NCBI RefSeq assembly: GCF_000784355.1
Contig: NZ_KN360939.1
Coordinates: 160,456-224,455, forward strand
DNA: 64,000 bases
Reading direction: 5' to 3'
From: Methanolacinia paynteri
GTDB lineage: Archaea; Halobacteriota; Methanomicrobia; Methanomicrobiales; Methanomicrobiaceae
This document shows positions 19,492-28,715 of this stretch, piece after piece; within the stretch, counting starts at the first letter, position 1; each line of letters starts with the position of its first letter. The notes beneath the pieces were generated by a model. That model was not told the DNA's origin and made no database searches. It saw nothing but the letters and a program-made list of their open reading frames with translations. The translations under genes and the position numbers were made by a program.

Positions 19492-20574
19492 ATGAAATTT
19501 GTTCATTTAATGTGGTGTTTCTGTATTTGTCTGGCACTCGTCCTGTGTGTACCTGCGGTTTCAGCATCGACAAATGCATATCATATGGAAGCACTTGGTG
19601 AATTTGCTGCAACTATTGCAATGGACGAGCTTGATTTTGATTATGGCGATTCCGATGTCGTGGTACTTACAGATGCGGGTCGTGTAGTTGTAGACGGCCA
19701 GACTACAGAGAAGGCGGTCTCGGGAATTACTAAAGTATCAGGCCTTCAAAACGGTGACAGCACATTATTCCAGATAAACCGTGCGGAGTGGAAGGGTCTC
19801 TGGTTCTATTTCTATAACAGGGATACGGGAAAAGGACTGTACCTTGTGCCTAAAGAGAGTTATTTCAGGCTCACCGATGCAGCAGTGGAATCATTGCCTC
19901 CTGAAAATGCCTTCTCGACTATTGCAGTAGTTACCGGGGATCTCTACCAGATGCTTGAAGATACAAATGCCGGGAACAAAACACAGGAAGTACTTGGTGC
20001 TGATGCATTTTCTCTCCTCTCTCTGGCGAATGCGTGGGCATACGGGGCTCCTTACGACCTGATGAATGCGGCATCGCTCCATAACCATTTCTGCCCCGGG
20101 GTTTCGAGCGGTTACATTCTTGCAAAGTATGTTGAGGAGAATATGCCGCTGACTGATGATACGTCGTACGTGGTTGTATCAAGCCCTACATGGTGCAAAG
20201 AAGATATATATAACGTTATGTGGGATATGACTCCCGGAAAAGGAGGAGTGGATAATTCGGCTGTATTTACAGATGAAGACCAGACATACCTGACGGACAA
20301 ATATGGTATCCGGCCTGCAGGAATATTTGTTCTCTGGAACAGCCAGGAGAACAGCGGGAAGGGCATCGCTCTGGGATTCCGGTTTGATTCTTCAGAATGG
20401 ACCGGTCCTTCCTGGGGGAGTAAAATATCCCAGACCGTGGATATGGTGCAGAATCTTGATAATCCCGGTGATTATGTTGAAGTGATGAAGGAGTTCACTG
20501 TAGATTCCGATATGCTGGCCGAGCTTGAGAATCCGCTTAACAACCCCTACGAAGTTGTAGGAATGATGAATTAA
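19492..20574 (+). CDS. Secreted FmdE-family protein
   Basis: 360 residues from the ATG at 19492, chosen because GGAGATGA (19479-19486) lies 5 bases before it. The N-terminus is a signal peptide (FVHLMWCFCICLALVLCVPA, cleavage near VSAST). Residues about 185-330 carry the FmdE signature LHNHFCPGVSSGYILAKYVE (20), with the His/Cys pair that binds metal in that family, and further Cys (SSPTWCKEDIYN). FmdE proteins take their name from the molybdenum formylmethanofuran dehydrogenase operon, but most are cytoplasmic; an exported form with a 130-residue N-terminal domain is less usual. It stands alone. Role unknown; possibly binding a metal or pterin-type ligand outside the cell. Confidence 0.78.
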   Translation: MKFVHLMWCFCICLALVLCVPAVSASTNAYHMEALGEFAATIAMDELDFDYGDSDVVVLTDAGRVVVDGQTTEKAVSGITKVSGLQNGDSTLFQINRAEWKGLWFYFYNRDTGKGLYLVPKESYFRLTDAAVESLPPENAFSTIAVVTGDLYQMLEDTNAGNKTQEVLGADAFSLLSLANAWAYGAPYDLMNAASLHNHFCPGVSSGYILAKYVEENMPLTDDTSYVVVSSPTWCKEDIYNVMWDMTPGKGGVDNSAVFTDEDQTYLTDKYGIRPAGIFVLWNSQENSGKGIALGFRFDSSEWTGPSWGSKISQTVDMVQNLDNPGDYVEVMKEFTVDSDMLAELENPLNNPYEVVGMMN

Positions 20575-20668
20575 GATCATTTTTCCTTTTTTTGATGTGG
20601 CAGAACCATGTCCGTTAAAAATTGTATGATTATTCGTTCGATGGAGTTTGTTGAAATTAAAAAAGGGA

Positions 20669-22168
20669 TTAAATCATCCCGCCTATGATCTCCGTCTCCT
20701 GCCCTTCCTCAAGATAGTCCGGGTGGATCTCCTGTTTTACAATGAGCGAGAGGATCAGTACCGCAATTGATAGTATAAACGCTCCGAGGAACGCAAGATC
20801 GAACCCTGATGAAAGAACCTCGAGTTTCATATTTGCCGGTGCCTGTGAGGTGACGCCCCTGTGCTCGGCAATAAGCGAGACGCCCTGCAGGAAGATGAGG
20901 TTGAATATCGCAATGCCTATCGTCAGCGGGGCGAACCTCTCGAGGCTCGTCAGGCTCGAAACCATTCCCTGGTACTGCTTTCCTACCGAATTCATGATCA
21001 TATTCGAGATCGGTGTGACCATCAGCCCCAGGCCGAAGCCGATCAGCAGGAGGCAGCCAACCACAAATGCAGTTGTCGTATCTGCGTGAAGGTGCGTGAT
21101 GAAGTAATAGCCGAGAAGGATCACGAATCCCGCTGCGATGCAGAGCGGTCTTCCACCCGTCCTGTTGAATAGCGCACCCGCAAGCAGTCCGGAGATCATC
21201 ATTGCAAACGACAGCGATGTAAGTATCAGGCCGGCGGTGGATGAATCGAATCCCTGCACGTATTCGAGATAGAACGGCAGCAGATAGTTGATTCCCGAGA
21301 AGCTCAGGAATAAGATGACGAACAGAAGGTTTGAGAGGAAGAAGTTTTTCCCCTTGAAGAGCCTTAGTTCAAGGAGCGGTTCGGAGACCTTCAGCTCGTT
21401 CCAGACGAAACCTGCGAGAGAGACGACTGCAATTATCATAGTAACGATTATCGCGGGGGATGTCCACCCCAGCTCCTGTCCCTCGGATATTGCAAATAAA
21501 AGCGATGCAAGACCGACGAAGATGAGCAGGCCGCCTTTTTTGTCGAATCCGGAGAGATCGCGATCTTTGCCTGTTACCGTTGACGGGATCACCTTCGCAC
21601 CAAGCAAAACCGCAACGATTCCTATGGGGACGTTGATGAAGAATATCCAGTGCCACGAGAGATATTGTGTCAGAATACCACCGACTGTCGGGCCGATCGC
21701 CATTCCGAGCGCCGCCACGGTCATTATTATTCCCATGGCCTTTCCCTTCATACTCATCGGGATAAAGGCGGTAACCATTGCGGGGGCGATGGCTGTTATC
21801 ATCGCGCCGCCTACACCCTGGAACACTCTTGATCCGACAAGGGACCCGAATGAATCAAGGAGGTCGGGGAGGAAACCGCACGCAAATGAGCCGACGGTAA
21901 ATACGATGAAACCTGTCAGGAATATTCTCTTAAATCCGATTATGTCCGAGATCTTCCCGAATATGAGGACACAGCCGGCCATTACGAGTAGGTATGCGGT
22001 CGCAACCCAGCTGACTGTGCTCGAGGAGATGTCGAAGGATTCGGAGATCGTCGGAAGGGCGATATTGACGATCGTCCCGTCGATTGAAGACATAAATATT
22101 GCAAGCGATATTGCAATTATCAGGAGGCTGTAACTTTTGCCTGATGATTTTTCCGGGGAATCTTTCAT
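20669..22168 (-). CDS. MFS drug exporter, DHA2 (14-TM) family
   Basis: 499 residues with about 14 membrane helices. It has the DHA2 motif SSIDGTIVNIALPTI in the first helix, GGILTQYLSWHWIFFINVPIG (motif C region; TQYLSWHWIFFINVPIG is the diagnostic part) and the loop DRDLSGFDKKGG. Such proteins expel drugs, dyes or other hydrophobic compounds by proton antiport. It is a single gene facing away from a small ORF at 22411. The substrate cannot be inferred. Confidence 0.93.
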   Translation of the reverse strand: MKDSPEKSSGKSYSLLIIAISLAIFMSSIDGTIVNIALPTISESFDISSSTVSWVATAYLLVMAGCVLIFGKISDIIGFKRIFLTGFIVFTVGSFACGFLPDLLDSFGSLVGSRVFQGVGGAMITAIAPAMVTAFIPMSMKGKAMGIIMTVAALGMAIGPTVGGILTQYLSWHWIFFINVPIGIVAVLLGAKVIPSTVTGKDRDLSGFDKKGGLLIFVGLASLLFAISEGQELGWTSPAIIVTMIIAVVSLAGFVWNELKVSEPLLELRLFKGKNFFLSNLLFVILFLSFSGINYLLPFYLEYVQGFDSSTAGLILTSLSFAMMISGLLAGALFNRTGGRPLCIAAGFVILLGYYFITHLHADTTTAFVVGCLLLIGFGLGLMVTPISNMIMNSVGKQYQGMVSSLTSLERFAPLTIGIAIFNLIFLQGVSLIAEHRGVTSQAPANMKLEVLSSGFDLAFLGAFILSIAVLILSLIVKQEIHPDYLEEGQETEIIGGMI

Positions 22169-22410
22169 AATTGAGTTATCGGGGCAGGCCTAAAATAAAT
22201 TTCTTATTAATTTTTGCCATTAGTACTCTTCGGAAAACCTTCCGTCACCAATCTCAGGATCAGGAGACTTCGGTCAGGTCGTTTTGTTTCGAGTATCCGG
22301 ATACCGCAGGTAAAGATCTTCGTTTTCCCGTGTTTCATAATATTTTCAGGGTCTCCATTATACCGGCCGAATATCAGAAAGGAGATTACAACAGAAGAGG
22401 AGGTGACTAT

Positions 22411-22503
22411 GTGATTTCCGGAATACAGGCAGAAAAGCTCTCGGAAGACGAATACAGAAGAATATCCCAGATGCTTAAGTACCGCAGAAGATACCAGTAT
22501 TAA
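22411..22503 (+). CDS. Possible 30-residue small protein
   Basis: GTG at 22411 preceded by AGGAGGTGA (22398-22406), a full anti-Shine-Dalgarno match at a spacing of 4. It encodes a charged peptide beginning ISGIQAEKLSEDEYRRISQM and ending with Arg/Tyr residues (YRRRYQY), predicted helical. A longer frame upstream lacks a ribosome site and reads as noise. An overlapping ATG-TGA in another frame (22409) is ignored. Confidence 0.45.
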   Translation: MISGIQAEKLSEDEYRRISQMLKYRRRYQY

Positions 22504-22663
22504 TCAATCCCTGACCACAGAAATTTTCTCCATAAATCGCCGGTGCAATGGCATGCGGTTTTATTTTTTTACCTGATTTCACTTTCGCGTTCTATAGTAC
22601 CCATTTATCATGTCCATAAAGAATCATTATGTAGCGGGTAGGATAAACCCTGGAGATTTGAAT

Positions 22664-23185
22664 ATGAAATATAATGCGAAAACATGCCAGAGCTGCGGAA
22701 TGCCTATGAACAAACCGGAAGACTTCGGCACGGAAGCAGACGGTTCGTCCTCCGTTGAGTACTGCATGTACTGTTATAAGAACGGATCTTTTACAGAACC
22801 GGATATTACAATGGACGAGATGGCTGAAAAGGGCGGGGCGATTATGTCACAGATGTTCGAGATCCCTGCCGAAAAAGCCGTCGGATTCATGAAAGAACAG
22901 CTTTCATGCCTGAAAAGATGGGCGGGACGGGATATTAAGACCTGCGAGAGCTGTGGAATGCCCCTCGCAAAGGATGAAGACTACGGAACGGAAGAGGACG
23001 GATCGAAGAGCGATAAATACTGTATCTATTGTTATAAGGACGGAAAATTTATCGAGCCTGATCTCACAAAGGAGGAGGCGGTCGAGAAGTACGCCCCGAT
23101 GATGGCAGAACATCTCGGTATGCCTCTGGAAAAGGCAAAGATGATGGTGAACAGCTATCTTTCGACCCTCCCGAGATGGCAGTGA
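22664..23185 (+). CDS. Duplicated zinc-ribbon protein (Zn_ribbon_2-like)
   Basis: 173 residues from the ATG at 22664 (GGAGAT 6 bases upstream; an earlier ATG at 22610 has no ribosome site). Two tandem copies of one domain: CQSCGMPMNKPEDFGTEADG with CMYCY, and CESCGMPLAKDEDYGTEEDG with CIYCY. Each copy has a CxxC pair and a second CxxC that should bind one zinc, followed by a helical segment ending LPRW or LKRW. The family is a 'putative zinc ribbon' of unknown function, common in methanogens and clostridia. The next gene encodes a single-copy version. Confidence 0.82.
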   Translation: MKYNAKTCQSCGMPMNKPEDFGTEADGSSSVEYCMYCYKNGSFTEPDITMDEMAEKGGAIMSQMFEIPAEKAVGFMKEQLSCLKRWAGRDIKTCESCGMPLAKDEDYGTEEDGSKSDKYCIYCYKDGKFIEPDLTKEEAVEKYAPMMAEHLGMPLEKAKMMVNSYLSTLPRWQ

Positions 23186-23230
23186 GCCATCTTGCAATCT
23201 TTTTTATAGACAGAGAGTTTTCTATCTCAT

Positions 23231-23554
23231 ATGGAGATCCCTGAGGATTATATAGGATATACCTGCTCGGTCATAAAGAAGCATTTCGAAGGTCCGTTCT
23301 GCCAGAGCTGCGGTCTGCCGATGAAGTGCGAGGGGGATTTCGGGACGGAAGAGGACGGTTCTCCCTCGGCCGATTACTGCCGCTCATGCTACTGGAAAGG
23401 GGAGTTCGTTATGCCGACCCTTACATTCGGGGAGATGAAAGTCAGGTGTGCAGAAAGGATGGCGGAGAGCGGGTTCGTGACATACGAAGACGCCCTTGAC
23501 ATGATGTCAAGACTGCTTCCGACACTTAAACGCTGGAGAGTGAATGAAATCTGA
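23231..23554 (+). CDS. Zinc-ribbon protein, single-copy paralogue
   Basis: 107 residues. One copy of the same domain as the gene before it: CQSCGLPMKCEGDFGTEEDG, then CRSCYWKGEF, and a C-terminal helix ending LPTLKRW. An extra Cys (MKCEGD) and an N-terminal 25-residue extension differ from its neighbour. Gap to the upstream gene is 45 bases on the same strand, so they may be co-transcribed. Function unknown. Confidence 0.8.
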   Translation: MEIPEDYIGYTCSVIKKHFEGPFCQSCGLPMKCEGDFGTEEDGSPSADYCRSCYWKGEFVMPTLTFGEMKVRCAERMAESGFVTYEDALDMMSRLLPTLKRWRVNEI

Positions 23555-23556
23555 AT

Positions 23557-23871
23557 TCACCAGCGGAATTTTCTGTGTTTTTCTTCCATCTCTTCCGTCG
23601 TAAGCAGTTCGTAGGAGTGTATTCCGCTGTCTTTGTCAAACTGAACGTCAAGCAGGAGTCCTGCTCCTGTATGATGAAATTCTGCGGAGACAGGATCGGA
23701 TCCTCTCTGGACATAGCCGAGATTTATCAGCCTTTTCTGCAGTTCCTGAAAATCTTCCGCTGAACATTTTTCAAAAAGGTTTTCAGTTTTTTTCCTTACC
23801 GTATCCCTGCCTAAATATTCTTTCATGGACCGTCCTTTCCAGGTAATAAGATAAAATTCTTTTGCCCGCAT
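23557..23871 (-). CDS. Hypothetical protein
   Basis: 104 residues, not recognised. Soluble, charged, with phrases such as CSAEDFQELQKRLINLGYVQ and GAGLLLDVQFDKDSGIHSYE. It could start at 23871 (AGGA 7 bases upstream) or at an internal ATG at 23826 (AAGGA upstream). It converges with the zinc-ribbon gene, the two stops being 2 bases apart, and diverges from the redox protein at 23922. Confidence 0.62.
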   Translation of the reverse strand: MRAKEFYLITWKGRSMKEYLGRDTVRKKTENLFEKCSAEDFQELQKRLINLGYVQRGSDPVSAEFHHTGAGLLLDVQFDKDSGIHSYELLTTEEMEEKHRKFRW

Positions 23872-23921
23872 TTTATGTTCCTGAAAAAAGGGTTCTATAT
23901 CATTACGTTGAATAATATCCC

Positions 23922-24353
23922 ATGAATCGAGCCGATATTGCAGAGGAGAATTTCAAGAGCGGGCTGAACTGTGCGCAGTCGGTTCTTATGGCTTTTGCCG
24001 GTGATTTCGGTGCCGAACCCGGAACCGCAAGAAGGATTGCAAGGGGATTCGGAAGCGGAATGGGTACGGGCGATACCTGCGGTGCAGTGTCCGGCGGCGT
24101 AATGGCGATCAGTCTCCATGTCAGCGACGAAGGCGATGCATCTCTGGCGAAAAAGAGAACATATGAACTGGTGAGGGAGTTCAAGAAACGCTTTTCAAAA
24201 GAGACGGGCTCCCTCGTGTGCCGCAATCTTTTGGGATACGACATAAACAATCATGAAATAATGAAGAGCATCCCTGCCGATAAGCTGCCGAAATCTGTTT
24301 GCGGCCAGTATGTTCGTATTGCTGCCGGCATTCTTGACGATATGCTGAAGTGA
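23922..24353 (+). CDS. C_GCAxxG_C_C family redox-active protein
   Basis: 143 residues. It shows the whole family signature: LNCAQSVL, then the Gly-rich ARGFGSGMGTGDTCGAVSGG (20), then the late Cys in SLVCRNLLGYD and KSVCGQY. The family is thought to be redox-active and is common in anaerobes, often near electron-transfer genes; its substrate is unknown. Monocistronic here, followed by the repeat region. Confidence 0.88.
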   Translation: MNRADIAEENFKSGLNCAQSVLMAFAGDFGAEPGTARRIARGFGSGMGTGDTCGAVSGGVMAISLHVSDEGDASLAKKRTYELVREFKKRFSKETGSLVCRNLLGYDINNHEIMKSIPADKLPKSVCGQYVRIAAGILDDMLK

Positions 24354-24390
24354 CGATCTCCTTTTTGGAATGTTATTGTATGATATGAGA

Positions 24391-24650
24391 GAGGGAGGGG
24401 GAAGATTCCCCCTCCCTATGGCCCTCCCCCTCGGTTGCGATAAGTCGCAGTCGGGGATGGACAAGCATCCCCTCCTGCTCCATGAAGAAGCTCATTTATT
24501 TCGAAATTTCAAAAGAAGGATTATGTTATGATTACTTTCATCTCCCCGGCCGAGGCTACCCGGAAGGGTAGCGTCCAGGCCGGGCTATCGCAATAGCGCA
24601 AAGCCCTGAGGACAGGGCGTGTTCGCGAAGCGAACTTGCGCAAGGGTTGC
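24391..24650 (+). repeat. GC-rich intergenic repeat, copy C (most complete)
   Basis: This occupies most of the gene-free stretch 24354-24797. Module 1 (24391-24482): an 11-bp perfect stem GGGAGGGGGAA/TTCCCCCTCCC (24393-24416), then GCGATAAGTCG, then GGGGATG-GACAAG-CATCCCC (24453-24472). Module 2 (24544-24650): CCCCGGCCGAGG, GCGCAAAGCCCTGAGG, CAGGGCGTGTTCGCG and GCGCAAGGGTTGC. Both modules match copy A in inverted orientation. The remaining 150 bases up to ilvD hold no recognisable feature. Confidence 0.8.
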
Positions 24651-24797
24651 CTCTAAAAAAATTCAACTTATTTCGAAACCACGGAAGACCTTTGGGTACC
24701 TTTGAAAAATAATTGAGTCAGATGAGAGAAAGGTGTCTGTTTTGGAACCTTAGGTGGAAGAGCAATTAGCCTTAAAATTTAAAAAGATCAAAAAAAA

Positions 24798-26441
24798 TTA
24801 TTTTAAAACAGCGCCTCTGTTTGCCTGTCCGACCATTTTCACATATCGTGCGAGAACTCCCTTGAGCTCTCTCTTCGGGGGAACATAAGCCTCTCTTCTC
24901 TTTTCAATCTCTTCAGGGCTTACCGCAAGATCAAGCCTTCTCTCATGAAGGTTGATCTCAATTATGTCTCCCTCTTTCACAAGACCGATCGGGCCGCCTG
25001 CCATCGCTTCGGGTGCGACGTGGCCGATGCACGGTCCTCTTGTGCCGCCGGAGAACCTGCCGTCGGTAACCAGTGCGACCTTCGTATATCCCATGCCCAT
25101 TAGTGCAGATGTCGGCGAAAGCATCTCCGGCATTCCCGGTCCGCCGATCGGGCCCTCGTTGCGGATGACGAGAACGTCGCCCTCGTTGATCTTTCGTCCC
25201 AGGATCGCGTCCATAGACTCTTTTTCATTCCTGAAGACTCTTGCGGGTCCGCTGTGCACCCACATGTCGTCGTTTACAGCCGAACATTTGATGACGGCGC
25301 CGTCCGGGGCTAGGGTGCCTTTCAGTATCCTGAGCCCTCCTGCTTCATGCACCGGAGTTTCGATCGTTTTGATCACATTTCCATCGATATACCTGACCGA
25401 ACCGGCGATCTCCACGACCGTTTTTCCTGAAACCGTTCTTACATCCGAAAGAAGAGGGAGAAGCCTTTTAAAAACCGCAGGAATCCCTCCTGCACGGTGG
25501 AGAGTCTGCATCGAATGCGGCCCGCCGGGCTGCATGGAGCAGATATGCGGAACCTGCTCTCCGATTGCAGTGAACTCGTCAAGACCGAACGGGATGTCGG
25601 CCTCTTCTGCGACGGCCATCAGGTGAAGGACGGTGTTCGTCGATCCGCCGAGAGCCATATCGACTCTTATTGCATTTCTCATGCTCTCTGCCGTGACAAT
25701 ATCGCGGGGAAGGATGTTCTCCCTGACAAGGTCCACAACCCTCTCGCCTGTTTCGTAGGCAAGCCTCATCTTTTCCGCATCGACCGCCGGAACAGCCGCA
25801 CATCCCGGAAGCGACATCCCCATCGCCTCGGTCATGCATGCCATCGTATTTGCCGTGTATAGTCCCTGGCAGCTTCCGCATCCGGGCATCGCGGCCTTTT
25901 CAAGCTCTGTGAGCTCTTCGTCGCTCATCTTTCCCGCGGCAACCTTCCCGACACCCTCGAATACGTCGGTGAGCGAGATTTCGCACCCGTGGTGATAGCC
26001 GGGGAGCATATTGCCTCCTGTAATAACGATTGCAGGAATATTGCATCTCACCGCAGCCATGAGCATTCCCGGAACTATCTTGTCGCAGGTGCATATGCAT
26101 ACGAGACCGTCGAACCTGTGGGCCTGGATCATCAGCTCCACTGCGTCTGCAACGTTCTCTCTCGAAGGAAGGGAGTAGGTCATTCCTTCGTGGCCCATCG
26201 CGATTCCGTCGCAGATGCCTATTGTATTGAACTCGAACGGGGTTCCGCCTCCTGCAGCAACTCCCTCGCGGACACGCTCGCCGATCATTCGAAGATGCGT
26301 GTGCCCGGGAACTATCGAGTTCCACGAGTTCGCTATGCCTATGAAAGGTTTTTTCATCTCCCGGTCGGATATCCCGAGAGCCCGGATCAGGGACCTGTTG
26401 GCAGCCCTTTCATAACCCGATTTCGCTTCGTCGCTCCGCAT
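24798..26441 (-). CDS. ilvD: Dihydroxy-acid dehydratase
   Basis: 547 residues, full length. It dehydrates 2,3-dihydroxy-isovalerate and 2,3-dihydroxy-3-methylvalerate to the 2-keto acids, the third common step of Val/Ile synthesis. Iron-sulfur ligands are in [14 protein letters not shown] and [20 protein letters not shown] (20); a C-terminal active-site loop reads [20 protein letters not shown] (20). It is separate from the other ilv genes of this window, single, and preceded on its strand by an A+T-rich stretch. Confidence 0.97.
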   Translation of the reverse strand: MRSDEAKSGYERAANRSLIRALGISDREMKKPFIGIANSWNSIVPGHTHLRMIGERVREGVAAGGGTPFEFNTIGICDGIAMGHEGMTYSLPSRENVADAVELMIQAHRFDGLVCICTCDKIVPGMLMAAVRCNIPAIVITGGNMLPGYHHGCEISLTDVFEGVGKVAAGKMSDEELTELEKAAMPGCGSCQGLYTANTMACMTEAMGMSLPGCAAVPAVDAEKMRLAYETGERVVDLVRENILPRDIVTAESMRNAIRVDMALGGSTNTVLHLMAVAEEADIPFGLDEFTAIGEQVPHICSMQPGGPHSMQTLHRAGGIPAVFKRLLPLLSDVRTVSGKTVVEIAGSVRYIDGNVIKTIETPVHEAGGLRILKGTLAPDGAVIKCSAVNDDMWVHSGPARVFRNEKESMDAILGRKINEGDVLVIRNEGPIGGPGMPEMLSPTSALMGMGYTKVALVTDGRFSGGTRGPCIGHVAPEAMAGGPIGLVKEGDIIEINLHERRLDLAVSPEEIEKRREAYVPPKRELKGVLARYVKMVGQANRGAVLK

Positions 26442-26576
26442 TGTAACCGATCATGATTGGATTGTAAAATACAAATAAATTCTTGCGGGGGACGGAAAAA
26501 TGCCGATCTGGTGCACCCTTCAGGCACTTGCAGCAATCTGATAATTATATGAGTTATCGGGTTCCACCTGATTTGT

Positions 26577-27089
26577 ATGTGTGGTGAAGAGGAGATCCGC
26601 GGATATATAGACCAGATAAAAAACGGAAGTCTCCAGGAAAAAAGAGGTGCGGTCGACTCCCTTGCCGGGTGCGGTGAACCTGCTGCGATCCTGTTATGCG
26701 AATTCATCGAAGAATCCGGTGACAACGATTCGATGTGGTACGCCGCATCGGCACTTGCAAAGATCGGGGTTGCCGCCATCGGGCCGCTCTCCGATCTGCT
26801 GAAGAGTACCCCTTCAAGAGATGCAAAAAAGTATGCCGCTGCTGCTCTCGGTGCGATCGGCGAACCATCGATAGACATTCTTCTGGAGATGCTCTCCGGC
26901 GACGACAAGGTTGTCAGGGGCTATGCATCGCAGGCTCTTATCCGCGTAGGCGAACCGGCGGTTCAGCCGTTAAAGGATCTCATAGACAATTCCGACGGAG
27001 TTGTTGAAAGATGTGCGGTCCTGACGCTTCACAGGATGGGAACTGTCGAGCCGGAAGCGGTTGAAAATGTACTTAGAAAAGATTTCTAA
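26577..27089 (+). CDS. HEAT-repeat (PBS-lyase type) protein
   Basis: 170 residues built from about five HEAT repeats, each with the pattern 'AA.AL..IGE.A..pL...L.d': for example YAASALAKIGVAAIGPLSDL (20) and AAAALGAIGEPSIDILLEML (20). Such alpha-solenoids bind other proteins. No enzyme domain is present. It is monocistronic and ends in a strong T-tract (27090-27140). Partner unknown. Confidence 0.85.
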   Translation: MCGEEEIRGYIDQIKNGSLQEKRGAVDSLAGCGEPAAILLCEFIEESGDNDSMWYAASALAKIGVAAIGPLSDLLKSTPSRDAKKYAAAALGAIGEPSIDILLEMLSGDDKVVRGYASQALIRVGEPAVQPLKDLIDNSDGVVERCAVLTLHRMGTVEPEAVENVLRKDF

Positions 27090-27126
27090 ATTTTTTTTTG
27101 GTTTTTTGTTTAAAATATTGTTTCTT
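27089..27126 (+). terminator. T-rich terminator after the HEAT gene
   Basis: AATTTTTTTTTGG, GTTTTTTG and TTTCTTGTTTCTG follow the stop codon, between two convergent genes. Repeated oligo-T tracts are typical of archaeal terminators. Confidence 0.45.
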
Positions 27127-27134
27127 GTTTCTGT

Positions 27135-27896
27135 TTAATCTGTGATGAGTTTTGAGGATTCGTAATGCTTCAGGTCTGCCTCAAGCCCGAGCCCTTTTAC
27201 ATATTTCATGAGTTCATCGTGATCCCGTTCGTGATACATGTGTGCCGAGACCGAGGTATGCGAGTACCACCCGACATCCGCTTCGAGGCGATCAGCGATC
27301 ATCTTCTGGAGATGGACGAGGGCGTACATGTTCGCCCCGAGTGCGGAGAGCATGTCGTTCGACCTGAAATCTACGTGCATATTGAGTCTCCCGTCGCGGA
27401 CGAAGCACTGGATTCTCTGGAGGCACGGCGGATTGTCCGATTGATCGTCTTTCGGGGGAAACCACGTGATCGCTTCGGCACGGCGTGAATTGGGCTCGGC
27501 TTTGAGTTTTTCTATCAGGTATTCCACCTGGTCGATCCCTTTCCCGTCGCCATCCCCCCTGAAATCCGAATCTCCAACCGGGTAATCGAAGAGGCGGTCA
27601 TGGTATGTATATACGAACTCGTTCTCGGTCCCGTTCAGGAGATCGTTTACATACTGCTTCATCGCCCCTTCGCCGAACATGTTGAACGGGCTAATCATGT
27701 AGTCCTCAAACGGATTTTTAACGTGAATATTCAGCGGTTCGGGAAGCTCTATCGTCTTTTCTCCGTCCTCCGTGACCAGATATTTCCCGTGCTTCAGGAT
27801 GGTCTTGATAACCTCTTCATGTGCCTTGCCCAGTGAAAATGCACGTACGTTGAACACCTTAAAACCATCTCCCTTTGATAAGAGTATTTTCGCCAA
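27135..27896 (-). CDS. thyA: Methanogen-type thymidylate synthase
   Basis: 253 residues. It resembles the archaeal thymidylate synthase subfamily of methanogens: the catalytic Cys158 lies in NPPCLQRIQCFV, the dUMP-binding segment is VDFRSNDMLSALGANMYALV (20), and Arg/Asn residues follow. It methylates dUMP to dTMP, in methanogens with a tetrahydromethanopterin-type carbon donor rather than folate (family knowledge). It is separated by one base from the upstream DUF5714 gene on the same strand, so the pair is an operon. Confidence 0.92.
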   Translation of the reverse strand: MAKILLSKGDGFKVFNVRAFSLGKAHEEVIKTILKHGKYLVTEDGEKTIELPEPLNIHVKNPFEDYMISPFNMFGEGAMKQYVNDLLNGTENEFVYTYHDRLFDYPVGDSDFRGDGDGKGIDQVEYLIEKLKAEPNSRRAEAITWFPPKDDQSDNPPCLQRIQCFVRDGRLNMHVDFRSNDMLSALGANMYALVHLQKMIADRLEADVGWYSHTSVSAHMYHERDHDELMKYVKGLGLEADLKHYESSKLITD

Positions 27897-27897
27897 C

Positions 27898-28620
27898 CTA
27901 TTTCAGATTGTCTGATTGCCCGCACCAGAACGGGCATTCTTTTTTCCTGCATTCCCTGTTCAGTCCCGAAAATTCACAGCAGAACTCTTTTGTAACCGGC
28001 AGGGCGACTTTGAAGTTTTCTTCCAGGAACTTAACCGCCCCGATTATGGCGAGATATGTATCCCGTTTGCAGCACCGCGGCCCTCCTGCATCTGCTATCG
28101 CCATTAAAGCCGTTGCCGTCATCCTGTTCGATAGCGACCAGGATTCACCTGAAAGAGGGGTCGAACCCGTGATCACGCTGATGAAGATCCCTGTTCCGAT
28201 CGCTGCACCGCATGTTCCGTGCGTTCCGCAGAAACCCCCTTTGATATGCTCCGAACGACTGAGTGCCTTCTTCAGCGCTTTTTCCTTCTTTTCCGGCTCG
28301 TTTATTTCATTATAGTATGCCGTGATGAGTACTGCCGGGACGAGGTAGTGGTGTTCGGGGCCGTGCATGTGCATGCTTGGGTGGCGCATGAGCGTTATTG
28401 CAATTTTTATCGGGTCTTTGAGATCCGTATTCAGGCAAAACGCTGTTATTATTCCTTCAGCCTCTCTTCCGTGGCATTCGTCGCATATGAAATGGCCGTT
28501 TTCGCATGCAACGTTCGTCCTGAATTTCTTACCGCAAAACGAACATTCCATCTCCTTTTCGGTATCGCTGTAGACCAGTTCCCCGCCGCAGATGAGGCAG
28601 CCGGTCTTCTCATCGGTCAT
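27898..28620 (-). CDS. DUF5714 family zinc-finger protein
   Basis: 240 residues from the ATG at 28620, which has GGTGA just upstream; a GTG at 28632 is less likely. An N-terminal zinc ribbon (CLICGGEL, CSFCGKKF) is followed by CENGHFICDECHG and the conserved GPEHHYLVPAVLITAYYN. The C-terminal part has GGFCGTHGTCGAAIGTGIF, CCKR and a Cys-rich end (CCEF, CRKKECPFWCGQ). The many Cys suggest metal or iron-sulfur binding. The family is largely from methanogens and other anaerobes; function is not known. Co-transcribed with thyA. Confidence 0.8.
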   Translation of the reverse strand: MTDEKTGCLICGGELVYSDTEKEMECSFCGKKFRTNVACENGHFICDECHGREAEGIITAFCLNTDLKDPIKIAITLMRHPSMHMHGPEHHYLVPAVLITAYYNEINEPEKKEKALKKALSRSEHIKGGFCGTHGTCGAAIGTGIFISVITGSTPLSGESWSLSNRMTATALMAIADAGGPRCCKRDTYLAIIGAVKFLEENFKVALPVTKEFCCEFSGLNRECRKKECPFWCGQSDNLK

Positions 28621-28715
28621 TCTTCTCACCACTCGTGTATACTGTTCTCTTCAGGATCGCCATAATGATTGGCAATGCCAAATGGATTATAGCGATGCCG
28701 ACAGAATAATAGTTC

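Noticed and set aside
22171..22503. 110-residue ORF starting at 22171
   Set aside because: The first 80 residues overlap the MFS promoter region, have no ribosome site and read as noise. Only the last 30 codons have a credible start (22411).
25579..26456. Long antisense ORFs across ilvD
   Set aside because: They are the usual shadows of a high-GC third-position gene. ilvD itself is unmistakable.
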